A stretch of 64,000 nucleotides of DNA from Petrolisthes cinctipes (GCA_033782935.1 JAWQEG010000128.1:930001-994000), one strand, 5' to 3'; numbered from the stretch's first letter, positions 26,099 to 39,835 are shown. The notes: generated from the sequence alone by a model not told the origin. A program made the numbers and translations.

Positions 26099-27573
26099 GT
26101 GCTAGAATATTTTCAAAATATAGGCTAAAAACATGCTAAAAATCGACATTTTAGGTGCCAAAAAATCGATATCTCAAATTCAGTCCCAAAACACCCGAAA
26201 ATTCGATATTTAGAGGTCCCAGAAGGTATCTGTACATGCCTACTCCGTGTTAGAGTATTTTCAAAATACAGGCCAAAAACATACTGAAAATCGATCTTTT
26301 AGGTGCCCAAAAGTCGATATGTGCATGCATCTTCTGTACCCGTTTATATCTCAAATTCTGGCCCTAAACACCCGAAAATTGGATATTTTGGGGTCCCAGA
26401 AGCGATCTGTACATGCCTACTCAGTGCTAGAATATTTTCAAAATATAGGCTAAAAACATGCTAAAAATCGATCTTTTAGGTGCCAAAAAGTCGATATCTC
26501 AAATTCAGTCCCAAAACACCCGAAAATTCGATATTTAGGGGTCCCAGAAGCGATCTGTACATGTCTACTCCGTGTTATAGTATTTTCAAAATACATGCTC
26601 AAAACATACTGAAAATCGATCATTTAGGTGCACAAAAGTCGATATGTGCATGCATCTTCTGTACCCGTTTATATCTCAAATTCAGGCTCAAAACACCCGA
26701 AAAATCAATATTTTGGGGTCCCAGAAGCAATCTGTACATGCCTACTCAGTGTTAGAGTATTTTCAAAATACAGGCCCAAAACATGCTGAAAATCGATATT
26801 TTAGATGCCCAAAGTCAATATGTGCATGTATCTTCTGTACCCGTTTATATCTCAAATTCAGGCTCAAAACACCCGAAAATTCAATATTTTGGGGTCCCAG
26901 AAGCAATCTGTACATGCCTACTTAGTGCTAGAATATTTTCAAAATATAGGCTAAAAACTTGCTAAAAATCGATCTTTTAGGTGCCAAAAAGTCGATATCT
27001 CAAATTCAGTCCCAAAACACCCGAAAATTCGATATTTAGGGGTCCCAGAAGCGATCTGTACATGCCTACTCCGTGTTAGAGTATTTTCAAAATACATGCT
27101 CAAAACATACTGAAAATCGATCTTTTAGGTGCACAAAAGTCGATATGTGCATACATCTTCAGTACCCGTTTATATCTCAAATTCAGGCTCAAAACACCCG
27201 AAAATTCAATATTTTGGGGTCCCAGAAGCAATCTGTACATGCCTACTCAGTGTTAGAGTATTTTCAAAATACAGGCCCAAAACATGCTGAAAATCGATAT
27301 TTTAGATGCCCAAAGTCAATATGTGCATGTATCTTCTGTACCCGTTTATATCTCAAATTCAGGCTCAAAACACCCGAAAATTCAATATTTTGGGGTCCCA
27401 GAAGCAATCTGTACATGCCTACACAGTGCTAGAATATTTTCAAAATATAGGCTAAAAACATGCTAAAAATCGACATTTTAGGTGCCAAAAAATCGATATC
27501 TCAAATTCAGTCCCAAAACACCAGAAAATTCGATATTTAGGTGTCCCAGAAGGTATCTGTACATGCCTACTCC

Positions 27574-29400
27574 GTGTTAGAGTATTTTCAAAATACAGGC
27601 TAAAAACATACTGAAAATCGATCTTTTAGGTGCCCGAAAGTCGATATGTGCATGCATCTTCTGTACCCGTTTATATCTCAAATTCTGGCCCTAAACACCC
27701 GAAAATTCGATATTTTGGGGTCCCAGAAGCGATCTGTACATGCCTACTCCGTGTTAGAGTATTTTCAAAATTCAGGCCCAAAACATGCTGAAATCGATAT
27801 TTTAGATGCCCAAAGTCAATATGTGCATGTATCTTCTGTACCCGTTTATATCTCAAATTCAGGCTCAAAACACCCGAAAATTCAATATTTTGGGGTCCCA
27901 GAAGCAATCTGTACATGCCTACACAGTGCTAGAATATTTTCAAAATATAGGCTAAAAACATGCTAAAAATCGACATTTTAGGTGCCAAAAAATCGATATC
28001 TCAAATTCAGTCCCAAAACACCCGAAAATTCGATATTTAGAGGTCCCAGAAGGTATCTGTACATGCCTACTCCATGTTAGAGTATTTTCAAAATACAGGC
28101 CAAAAACATACTGAAAATCGATCTTTTAGGTGCCCAAAAGTCGATATGTGCATGCATCTTCTGTACCCGTTTATATCTCAAATTCTGGCCCTAAACACCC
28201 GAAAATTGGATATTTTGGGGTCCCAGAAGCGATCTGTACATGCCTACTCAGTGCTAGAATATTTTCAAAATATAGGCTAAAAACATGCTAAAAATCGATC
28301 TTTTAGGTGCCAAAAAGTCGATATCTCAAATTCAGTCCCAAAACACCCGAAAATTCGATATTTAGGGGTCCCAGAAGCGATCTGTACATGCCTACTCCGT
28401 GTTAGAGTATTTTCAAAATACATGCTCAAAACATACTGAAAATCGATCATTTAGGTGCACAAAAGTCGATATGTGCATGCATCTTCAGTACCCGTTTATA
28501 TCTCAAATTCAGGCTCAAAACACCCGAAAATTCAATATTTTGGGGTCCCAGAAGCAATCTGTACATGCCTACTCAGTGTTAGAGTATTTTCAAAATACAG
28601 GCCCAAAACATGCTGAAAATCGATATTTTAGATGCCCAAAGTCAATATGTGCATGTATCTTCTGTACCCGTTTATATCTCAAATTCAGGCTCAAAACACC
28701 CGAAAATTCAATATTTTGGGGTCCCAGAAGCAATCTGTACATGCCTACTTAGTGCTAGAATATTTTCCAAATATAGGCTAAAAACTTGCTAAAAATCGAT
28801 CTTTTAGGTGCCAAAAAGTCGATATCTCAAATTCAGTCCCAAAACACCCGAAAATTCGATATTTAGGGGTCCCAGAAGCGATCTGTACATGCCTACTCCG
28901 TGCTAGAGTATTTTCAAAATACATGCTCAAAACATACTGAAAATCGATCTTTTAGGTGCACAAAAGTCGATATGTGCATGTATCTTCAGTACCCGTTTAT
29001 ATCTCAAATTCAGGCTCAAAACACCCGAAAATTCAATATTTTGGGGTCCCAGAAGCAATCTGTACATGCCTACTCAGTGTTAGAGTATTTTCAAAATACA
29101 GGCCCAAAACATGCTGAAAATCGATATTTTAGATGCCCAAAGTCAATATGTGCATGTATCTTCTGTACCCGTTTATATCTCAAATTCAGGCTCAAAACAC
29201 CCGAAAATTCAATATTTTGGGGTCCCAGAAGCAATCTGTACATGCCTACACAGTGCTAGAATATTTTCAAAATATAGGCTAAAAACATGCTAAAAATCGA
29301 CATTTTAGGTGCCAAAAAATCGATATCTCAAATTCAGTTCCAAAACACCCGAAAATTCGATATTTAGGGTTCCCAGAAGGTATCTGTACATGACTACTCC
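27574..29400 (+). repeat. 1,827-bp second-level HOR, second contiguous copy
   Basis: Sub-units start at 27574, 28074, 28399 and 28900. It carries the one-base B' deletion and CACCAGAAAATTC at about 27,520. Duplicate of 17,609-19,435. Confidence 0.88.
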
Positions 29401-31228
29401 GTGTTAGAGTATTTTCAAAATACAGGCTAAAAACATACTGAAAATCGATCTTTTAGGTGCCCGAAAGTCGATATGTGCATGCATCTTCTGTACCCGTTTA
29501 TATCTCAAATTCTGGCCCTAAACACCCGAAAATTCGATATTTTGGGGTCCCAGAAGCGATCTGTACATGCCTACTCCGTGTTAGAGTATTTTCAAAATTC
29601 AGGCCCAAAACATGCTGAAAATCGATATTTTAGATGCCCAAAGTCAATATGTGCATGTATCTTCTGTACCCGTTTATATCTCAAATTCAGGCTCAAAACA
29701 CCCGAAAATTCAATATTTTGGGGTCCCAGAAGCAATCTGTACATGCCTACACAGTGCTAGAATATTTTCAAAATATAGGCTAAAAACATGCTAAAAATCG
29801 ACATTTTAGGTGCCAAAAAATCGATATCTCAAATTCAGTCTTAAAACACCCGAAAATTCGATATTTAGAGGTGCCAGTAGGTATCTGTACATGCCTACTC
29901 CGTGTTAGAGTATTTTCAAAATACAGGCCAAAAACATACTGAAAATCGATCTTTTAGGTGCCCAAAAGTCGATATGTGCATGCATCTTCTGTACCCGTTT
30001 ATATCTCAAATTCTGGCCCTAAACCCCCGAAAATTGGATATTTTGGGGTACCAGAAGCGATCTGTACATGCCTACTCAGTGCTATAATATTTTCAAAATA
30101 TAGGCTAAAAACATGCTAAAAATCGATCTTTTAGGTGCCAAAAAGTCGATATCTCAAATTCAGTCCCAAAACACCCGAAAATTCGATATTTAGGGGTCCC
30201 AGAAGCGATCTGTACATGCCTACTCCGTGTTAGAGTATTTTCAAAATACATGCTCAAAACATACTGAAAATCGATCATTTAGGTGCACAAAAGTCGATAT
30301 GTGCATGCATCTTCAGTACCCGTTTATATCTCAAATTCAGGCTCAAAACACCCGAAAATTCAATATTTTGGGGTCCCATAAGCAATCTGTACATGCCTAC
30401 TCAGTGTTAGAGTATTTTCAAAATACAGGCCCAAAACATGCTGAAAATCGATATTTTAGATGCCCAAAGTCAATATGTGCATGTATCTTCTGTACCCGTT
30501 TATATCTCAAATTCAGGCTCAAAACACCCGAAAATTCAATATTTTGGGGTCCCAGAAGCAATCTGTACATGCCTACTTAGTGCTAGAATATTTTCAAAAT
30601 ATAGGCTAAAAACTTGCTAAAAATCGATCTTTTAGGTGCCAAAAAGTCGATATCTCAAATTCAGTCCCAAAACACCCGAAAATTCGATATTTAGGGGTCC
30701 CAGAAGCAATCTGTACATGCCTACTCCGTGTTAGAGTATTTTCAAAATACATGCTCAAAACATACTGAAAATCGATCTTTTATGTGCACAAAAGTCGATA
30801 TGTGCATGCATCTTCAGTACCCGTTTATATCTCAAATTCAGGCTCAAAACACCCGAAAATTCAATATTTTGGGGTCCCAGAAGCAATCTGTACATGCCTA
30901 CTCAGTGTTAGAGTATTTTCAAAATTCAGGCCCAAAACATGCTGAAAATCGATATTTTAGATGCCCAAAGTCAATATGTGCATGTATCTTCTGTACCCGT
31001 TTATATTTCAAATTCAGGCTCAAAACACCCGAAAATTCAATATTTTGGGGTCCCAGAAGCAATCTGTACATGCCTACACAGTGCTAGAATATTTTCAAAA
31101 TATAGGCTAAAAACATGCTAAAAATCGACATTTTAGGTGCCAAAAAATCGATATCTCAAATTCAGTCCCAAAACACCCGAAAATTCGATATTTAGGGGTC
31201 CCAGAAGCGATCTGTACATGCCTACTCC
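29401..31228 (+). repeat. 1,828-bp second-level HOR, third contiguous copy
   Basis: Sub-units start at 29401, 29902, 30227 and 30728. It shares AAACCCCCGAAAATTGG, GGTACCAG, CCCATAAGCAATC and CTTTTATGTGCAC with the fourth copy, so these two separated most recently. Confidence 0.9.
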
Positions 31229-33056
31229 GTGTTAGAGTATTTTCAAAATACATGCTCAAAACATACTGAAAATCGATCTTTTAGGTGCCCGAAAGTCGAT
31301 ATGTGCATGCATCTTCTGTACCCGTTTATATCTCAAATTCTGGCCCTAAACACCCGAAAATTCGATATTTTGGGGTCCCAGAAGCGATCTGTACATGCCT
31401 ACTCCGTGTTAGAGTATTTTCAAAATTCAGGCCCAAAACATGCTGAAAATCGATATTTTAGATGCCCAAAGTCAATATGTGCATGTATCTTCTGTACCCG
31501 TTTATATCTCAAATTCAGGCTCAAAACACCCGAAAATTCAATATTTTGGGGTCCCAGAAGCAATCTGTACATGCCTACACAGTGCTAGAATATTTTCAAA
31601 ATATAGGCTAAAAACATGCTAAAAATCGACATTTTAGGTGCCAAAAAATCGATATCTCAAATTCAGTCTTAAAACACCCGAAAATTCGATATTTAGAGGT
31701 GCCAGTAGGTATCTGTACATGCCTACTCCGTGTTAGAGTATTTTCAAAATACAGGCCAAAAACATACTGAAAATCGATCTTTTAGGTGCCCAAAAGTCGA
31801 TATGTGCATGCATCTTCTGTACCCGTTTATATCTCAAATTCTGGCCCTAAACCCCCGAAAATTGGATATTTTGGGGTACCAGAAGCGATCTGTACATGCC
31901 TACTCAGTGCTAGAATATTTTCAAAATATAGGCTAAAAACATGCTAAAAATCGATCTTTTAGGTGCCAAAAAGTCGATATCTCAAATTCAGTCCCAAAAC
32001 ACCCGAAAATTCGATATTTAGGGGTCCCAGAAGCGATCTGTACATGCCTACTCCGTGTTAGAGTATTTTCAAAATACATGCTCAAAACATACTGAAAATC
32101 GATCATTTAGGTGCACAAAAGTCGATATGTGCATGCATCTTCAGTACCCGTTTATATCTCAAATTCAGGCTCAAAACACCCGAAAATTCAATATTTTGGG
32201 GTCCCATAAGCAATCTGTACATGCCTACTCAGTGTTAGAGTATTTTCAAAATACAGGCCCAAAACATGCTGAAAATCGATATTTTAGATGCCCAAAGTCA
32301 ATATGTGCATGTATCTTCTGTACCCGTTTATATCTCAAATTCAGGCTCAAAACACCCGAAAATTCAATATTTTGGGGTCCCAGAAGCAATCTGTACATGC
32401 CTACTTAGTGCTAGAATATTTTCAAAATATAGGCTAAAAACTTGCTAAAAATCGATCTTTTAGGTGCCAAAAAGTCGATATCTCAAATTCAGTCCCAAAA
32501 CACCCGAAAATTCGATATTTAGGGGTCCCAGAAGCAATCTGTACATGCCTACTCCGTGTTAGAGTATTTTCAAAATACATGCTCAAAACATACTGAAAAT
32601 CGATCTTTTATGTGCACAAAAGTCGATATGTGCATGCATCTTCAGTACCCGTTTATATCTCAAATTCAGGCTCAAAACACCCGAAAATTCAATATTTTGG
32701 GGTCCCAGAAGCAATCTGTACATGCCTACTCAGTGTTAGAGTATTTTCAAAATTCAGGCCCAAAACATGCTGAAAATCGATATTTTAGATGCCCAAAGTC
32801 AATATGTGCATGTATCTTCTGTACCCGTTTATATTTCAAATTCAGGCTCAAAACACCCGAAAATTCAATATTTTGGGGTCCCAGAAGCAATCTGTACATG
32901 CCTACACAGTGCTAGAATATTTTCAAAATATAGGCTAAAAACATGCTAAAAATCGACATTTTAGGTGCCAAAAAATCGATATCTCAAATTCAGTCCCAAA
33001 ACACCCGAAAATTCGATATTTAGGGGTCCCAGAAGCGATCTGTACATGCCTACTCC
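31229..33056 (+). repeat. 1,828-bp second-level HOR, fourth contiguous copy
   Basis: Sub-units start at 31229, 31730, 32055 and 32556. By eye it differs from the third copy in only a handful of bases, such as ACATGCTCAAAAC for ACAGGCTAAAAAC in its first A', and GCTAGAATATT for GCTATAATATT. Confidence 0.9.
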
Positions 33057-36000
33057 GTGTTAGAGTATTTTCAAAATACATGCTCAAAACATACTGAAAA
33101 TCGATCTTTTAGGTGCACAAAAGTCGATATGTGCATGCATCTTCAGTACCCGTTTATATCTCAAATTCAGGCTCAAAACACCCGAAAATTCAATATTTTG
33201 GGGTCCCAGAAGCAATCTGTACATGCCTACTCAGTGTTAGAGTATTTTCAAAATACAGGCCCAAAACATGCTGAAAATCGATATTTTTGATGCCCAAAGT
33301 CAATATATGCATGTATCTTCTGTACCCGTTTATATCTCAAATTCAGGCTCAAAACACCCGAAAATTCAATATTTTGGGGTCCCAGAAGCAATCTGTACAT
33401 GCCTACACAGTGCTAGAATATTTTCAAAATATAGGCTAAAAAACATGCTAAAAATCGACATTTTAGGTGCCAAAAAATCGATATCTCAAATTCAGTCACA
33501 AAACACCCGAAAATTCGATATTTAGAGGTCCCAGAAGGTATCTGTACATGCCTACTTAGTGTTAGAGTATTTTCAAAATACAGGCCCAAAACATGCTGAA
33601 AATCGATATTTTAGATGCCCAAAGTCAATATGTGCATGTATCTTCTGTACCCGTTTATATCTCAAATTCAGGCTCAAAACACCCGAAAATTCAATATTTT
33701 GGGGTTCCAGAAGCAATCTGTACATGCCTACACAGTGCTAGAATATTTTCAAAATATAGGCTAAAAACATGCTAAAAATCGACATTTTAGGTGCCAAAAA
33801 TCGATATCTCAAATTCAGTCCCAAAACACCCGAAAATTCGATATTTAGAGGTCACAGAAGGTATCTGTACATGCCTACTCCGTGTTAGAGTATTTTCAAA
33901 ATTCAGGCCCAAAACATGCTGAAAATCGATATTTTTGGTGCCCAAAGTCAATAAGTGCATGTATCTTCTGTACCCGTTTATATCTCAAATTCAGTCACAA
34001 AACACCCGAAAATTCGATATTTAGAGGTCCCAGAAGGTATCTGTACATGCCTACTTAGTGTTAGAGTATTTTCAAAATACAGGCCCAAAACATGCTGAAA
34101 ATCGATATTTTAGATGCCCAAAGTCAATATGTGCATGTATCTCCTGTACCCGTTTATATCTCAAATTCAGGCTCAAAACACCCGAAAATTCAATATTTTG
34201 GGGTTCCAGAAGCAATCTGTACATGCCTACACAGTGCTAGAATATTTTCAAAATATAGGCTAAAAACATGCTAAAAATCGACATTTTAGGTGCCAAAAAT
34301 CGATATCTCAAATTCAGTCCCAAAACACCCGAAAATTCGATATTTAGAGGTCACAGAAGGTATCTGTACATGCCTACTCCGTGTTAGAGTATTTTCAAAA
34401 TTCAGGCCCAAAACATGCTGAAAATCGATATTTTTGGTGCCCAAAGTCAATATGTGCATGTATCTTCTGTACCCGTTTATATCTCAAATTCAGACTGAAA
34501 ACACCCGAAAATTCAACATTTTGGGGTCTCAGAAGCAATCTGTACATGCCTACTCAGTGCTAGAATATTTTCAAAATGTAGGCTAAAAACATGCTGAAAA
34601 TCGATATTTTAGATGCCCAAAGTCAATATGTGCATGTATCTTCTGTACCCGTTTATATCTCAAATTCAGGCTCAAAACACCCGAAAATTCAATATTTTGG
34701 GGTCCCAGAAGCAATCTGTACATGCCTACACAGTGCTAGAATATTTTCAAAATATAGGCTAAAAACATGCTAAAAATCGACATTTTAGGTGCCAAAAAAT
34801 CGATATCTCAAATTCAGTCCCAAAACACCCGAAAATTCGATATTTAGAGGTCCGAGAAGGTATCTGTACATGCCTTCTCCGTGTTAGAGTATTTTCAAAA
34901 TTCAGGCCCAAAACATACTGAAAATCGATATTTTTGGTGCCCAAAGTCAATATGTGCATGTATCTTCTGTACCCGTTTATATCTCAAATTCAGGCTCAAA
35001 ACACCCGAAAATTCAATATTTTGGGGTCCGAGAAGCAATCTGTACAGTGCTAGAATATTTTCAAAATATAGGATAAAAAACATGCTAAAAATCGACATTT
35101 TAGGTGCCAAAAAATCGATATCTCAAATTCAGTCCCTAAACACCCGAAAATTCGATATTTAGAGGTCCGAGAAGGTATCTGTACATGCCTACTCAGTGTT
35201 AGAGTATTTTCAATATACATCCCCAAAACATGCTGAAAATCGATATTTTAGAAGCCCAAAGTCAATATGTGCATGTATCTTCTGTACCCGTTTATATCTC
35301 AAATTCAGGCTCAAAACACCCGAAAATTCAATATTTTGGGGTCCCAGAAGCAATCTGTACATGCCTACTCAGTGTTAGAGTATTTTAAAGATACAGGCCC
35401 AAAACATGCTGAAAATCGATATTTTAGATGCCCAAAGTCAATATGTGCATGTATCTTCTGTACCCGTTTATATCTCAAATTCAGGCTCAAAACACCCGAA
35501 AATTCAATATTTTGGGGTCCCAGAAGCAATCTGTACATGCCTACTCAGTGCTAGAATATTTTCAAAATATAGGCTAAAAACATGCTAAAAATCGACATTT
35601 TAGGTGCCAAAAAATCGATATCTCAAATTCAGTCCCAAAACACCCGAAAAATCGATATTTAGGGGTCCCAGAAGCGATCTGTACATGCCTACTCCGTGTT
35701 AGAGTATTTTCAAAATACATGCTCAAAACATACTGAATATCGATCATTTAGGTGCACAAAAGTCGATATGTGCATGCATCTTCAGTACCCGTTTATATCT
35801 CAAATTCAGGCTCAAAACACCCGAAAATTCAATATTTTGGGGTCCCAGAAGCAATCTGTACATATCTGTAAACTCAGTGTTAGAGTATTTTCAAAATACA
35901 GGCCCAAAACATGCTGAAAATCGATATTTTAGATGCCCAAAGTCAATATGTGCATGTATCTTCTGTACCCGTTTATATCTCAAATTCAGGCTCAAAACAC

Positions 36001-37867
36001 CCGAAAATTCAATATTTTGGGGTCCCAGAAGCAATCTGTACATGCCTACACAGTGCTAGAATATTTTCAAAATATAGGCTAAAAACATGCTAAAAATCGA
36101 CATTTTAGGTGCCAAAAAATCGATATCTCAAATTCTGGCCCTAAACACCCGAAAATTCGATATTTAGAGGTCCCAGAAGCGATCTGTACATGCCTACTCC
36201 GTGTTAGAGTATTTTCAAAATTCAGGCCCAAAACATGCTGAAAATCGATATTTTTGGTGCCCAAAGTCAATATGTGCATGTATCTTCTGTACCCGTTTAT
36301 ATATCAAATTCAGGCTCAAAACACCCGAAAATTCAATATTTTGGGGTCCCAGAAGCAATCTGTACATGCCTACTCAGTTTTAGAGTATTTTCAAAATACA
36401 GGCCCAAAACATGCTGAAAATCGATATTTTAGATGCCCAAAGTCAATATGTGCATGTATCTTCTGTACCCGTTTATATCTCAAATTCAGGCTCAAAACAC
36501 CCGAAAATTCAATATTTTGGGGTCCCAGAAGCAATCTGTACATGCCTACTCAGTGCTAGAATATTTTCAAAATATAGGCTAAAAACTTGCTAAAAATCGA
36601 TCTTTTAGGTGCCAAAAAGTCGATATCGCAAATTCAGTCCCAAAACACCCGAAAATTCGATATTTAGGGGTACCAGAAGCGATCTGTACATGCCTACTCC
36701 GTGTTAGAGTATTTTCAAAATACATGCTCAAAACATACTGAAAATCGATCTTTTAGGTGCACAAAAGTCGATATGTGCATGCATCTTCAGTACCCGTTTA
36801 TATCTCAAATTCAGGCTCAAAACACCCGAAAATTCAATATTTTGGGGTCCCAGAAGCAATCTGTACATGCCTACTCAGTGTTAGAGTATTTTTAAAATAC
36901 AGGCCCAAAACATGCTGAAAATCGATATTTTAGATGCCCAAAGTCAATATGTGCATGTATCTTCTGTACCCGTTTATATCTCAAATTCTGGCCCTAAACA
37001 CCCGAAAATTCAATATTTTGGGGTCCCAGAAGCAATCTGTACATGCCTACTCAGTGTTAGAATATTTTCAAAATATAGGCTAAAAACATGCTAAAAATCG
37101 ATCTTTTAGGTGCCAAAAAGTCGATATCTCAAATTCAGTCCCAAAACACCCGAAAATTCGATATTTAGGGGTCCCAGAAGCGATCTGTACATGCCTACTC
37201 CGTGTTAGAGTATTTTCAAAATACATGCTCAAAACATACTGAAAATAGATCTTTTAGGTGCACAAAAGTCGATATTTGCATGCATCTTTAGTACCCGTTT
37301 ATATATCAAATTCAGGCTCAAAACACCCGAAAATTCAATATTTTGGGGTCCCAGAAGCAATCTGTACATGCCTACTCAGTGTTAGAGTATTTTCGCCCAA
37401 AACATGCTGAAAATCGATATTTTAGATCAAAGTCAATATGTGCATGTATCTTCTGTACCCGTTTATATCTCAAATTCAGGCTCAAAACACCCGAAAATTC
37501 AATATTTTGGGGTCCCAGAAGCAATCTGTACATGCCTACACAGTGCTAGAATATTTTCAAAATTCAGGCCCAAAACATGTTGAAAATCGATATTTTAGGT
37601 GCCAAAAAATCGATATCTCAAATTCAGTCCCAAAACACCCGAAAATTCGATATTTAGAGGTCCCAGAAGGTATCTGTACATGCCTACTCCATGTTAGAGT
37701 ATTTTCAAAATACAGGCCAAAAACATACTGAAAATCGATCTTTTAGGTGCCCAAAAGTCGAAATGTGCATGCATCTTCTGTACCCGTTTATATCGCAAAT
37801 TCTGGCCCTAAACACCCGAAAATTCGATATTTAGGGGTCCCAGAAGCGATCTGTACATGCCTACTCC
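33057..37867 (+). repeat. Irregular, B-rich satellite region
   Basis: The 1,828-bp order stops here. B-C and B-B-C units dominate (33559, 34058, 34381, 34881, 35196, 35372, 36201, 36377), with few A monomers. There is a 499-bp duplication (about 33,502 and 34,001 onward; shared TCAGTCACAAAACACC, GAGGTCACAGAAGG and CTACTTAGTG). Other irregularities are a 10-bp deletion at 35,046, a 4-bp insertion at 35,863 and a B with two internal deletions at 37,379-37,542. No non-satellite sequence is present. Confidence 0.85.
37379..37542 (+). repeat. B monomer with two internal deletions, 164 bp
   Basis: TTTTCGCCCAAAAC replaces TTTTCAAAATACAGGCCC (9 bp lost), and TTTTAGATCAAAGTC replaces TTTTAGATGCCCAAAG (3 bp lost). 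I saw the 9-bp loss in no other monomer. Confidence 0.8.
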
Positions 37868-38959
37868 GTGTTAGAGTTATTTCAAAATACATGCTCAAAA
37901 CATACTGAAAATCGATCTTTTAGGTGCACAAAAGTCGATATTTGCATGCATCTTCAGTACCCGTTTATATCTCAAATTCAGGCTCAAAACACCCGAAAAT
38001 TCAATATTTTGGGGTCCCAGAAGCAATCTGTACATGCCTACACAGTGCTAGAATATTTTCAAAATATAGGCTAAAAACATGCTAAAAATCGACATTTTAG
38101 GTGCCAAAAAATCGATATCTCAAATTCAGTCCCAAAACACCCGAAAATTCGATATTTAGAGGTCCCAGAAGGTATCTGTACATGCCTACTCCATGTTAGA
38201 GTATTTTCAAAATACAGGCCAAAAACATACTGAAAATCGATCTTTTAGGTGCCTAAAAGTCGATATGTGCATGCATCTTCTGTACCCGTTTATATCTCAA
38301 ATTCTTGCCCTAAACACCCGAAAATTTGATATTTTGGGGTCCCAAAAGCGATCTGTACATGCCTACTCCGTGTTAGAGTATTTTCAAAATTCAGGCCCAA
38401 AACATGCTAAAAAACGATATTTTAGGTGCCAAAAAATCGATATCTCAAATTCAGTCCCAAAACACCCGAAAATTCGATATTTAGAGGTCCCAGAAGGTAT
38501 CTGTACATGCCTACTCCGTGTTAGAGTATTTTCAAAATACAGGCCAAAAACATACTGAAAATCGATCTTTTAGGTGCCCAAAAGTCGAAATGTGCATGCA
38601 TCTTCTGTACCCGTTTATATCTCAAATTCTGGCCCTAAATACCCGAAAAATCGATATTTTGGGGTCCCAGAAGCGATCTGTACATGCCTACTCCGTGTTA
38701 GAGTATTTTCAAAATTCAGGCCCAAAACATGCTGAAAATCGATATTTTTGGTGCCCAAAGTCAATATGTGCATGTATCTTCTGTACCCGTTTATATCTCA
38801 AATTCAGGCTCAAAACACCCGAAAATTCAATATTTTGGGGTCCCAGAAGCGATCTGTACATGCCTACTCAGTGCTAGAATATTTTCAAAATATAGGCTAA
38901 AAACATGCTAAAAATCAATCTTTTAGGTCGATATCTCAAATTCAGTCCCAAAACACCCG

Positions 38960-39835
38960 AAAATTCGATATTTAGGGGTCCCTGAAGCGATCTGTACATG
39001 CCTACTCCGTGTTAGAGTATTTTCAAAATACATGCTCAAAACATACTGAAAATCGATCTTTTAGGTGCCCAAAAGTCGATATGTGCATGCATCTTCAGTA
39101 CCCGTTTATATCTCAAATTCAGGCTCAAAACACCCGAAAATTCAATATTTTGGGGTCCCAGAAGCAATCTGTACATGCCTACTCAGTGTTAGAGTATTTT
39201 CAAAATACAGGCCCAAAACATGCTGAAAATCGATATTTTTGGTGCCCAAAGTCAATATGTGCATGTATCTTCTGTACCCGTTTATATCTCAAATTTAGGC
39301 TCAAAACACCCGAAAATTCAATATTTTGGGGTCCCAGAAGCAATCTGTACATGCCTACTCAGTGCTAGAATATTTTCAAAATATAGGCTAAAAACATGCT
39401 AAAAATCGATCTTTTAGGTGCCAAAAAGTCGATATCTCAAATTCAGTCCCAAAACACCCGAAAATTCGATATTTAGGGGTCCCAGAAGCGATCTGTACAT
39501 GCCTACTCCGTGTTAGAGTATTTTCAAAATACATGCTCAAAACACACAGAAAATCGATCTTTTAGGTGCACAAAAGTCGATATGTGCATGCATCTTCAGT
39601 ACCCGTTTATATATCAAATTCAGGCTCAAAACACTCGATAATTCAATATTTTGGGGTCCCAGAAGCAATCTATACATATCTGTAAACTCAGTGTTAGAGT
39701 ATTTTCAAAATACAGGCCCAAAACATGCTGAAAATCGATATTTTAGATGCCCAAAGTCAATATGTGCATGTATCTTCTGTACCCGTTTATATCTCAAATT
39801 CAGGCTCAAAACACCCGAAAATTCAATATTTTGGG
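38960..39835 (+). repeat. Duplication, offset 3,332 bp, copy 1
   Basis: Matches about 42,292-43,167. Shared rare variants: GGGGTCCCTGAAGCG, AAAACACACAGAAAATCG, ACACTCGATAATTC, and the 4-bp-longer TCTATACATATCTGTAAACT. Confidence 0.82.

Larger units (their letters stand above)
25746..27573 (+). repeat. 1,828-bp second-level HOR, first of four contiguous copies
   Basis: Sub-units start at 25746, 26247, 26572 and 27073. It is the duplicate of 15,781-17,608 at offset 9,965. A private change GTGTTATAG near 26,575 interrupts the recurrent open frame here. Confidence 0.88.
20831..30775 (+). repeat. ~9.96-kb tandem duplication, copy 2
   Basis: Second copy of about 10,866-20,830. It has an extra 1,503-bp repeat (21,767-23,269 again at 23,270-24,772) and lacks about 1,502 bp matching roughly 13.26-14.75 kb, so the offset before and after differs by only one base. 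It ends where CTTTTAGGTGCCC at about 20,815 becomes CTTTTATGTGCAC at about 30,780. Confidence 0.83.

Noticed and set aside
26190..26220. Possible CENP-B box on the minus strand (TCGAATTTTCGGG)
   Set aside because: The known box has TTCG and CGGG separated by seven bases with a central A. Here the gap is one base short, the first T of TTCG is absent, and A and B monomers lose the TCG altogether. A divergent box for another protein is possible but unsupported.
31229..33056. Assembly artefact as the cause of the near-identical neighbouring 1.8-kb and 10-kb copies
   Set aside because: Copies carry private differences (for example ACATGCTC against ACAGGCTA, GCTATAAT against GCTAGAAT), which supports real duplication, though only raw reads could settle it.
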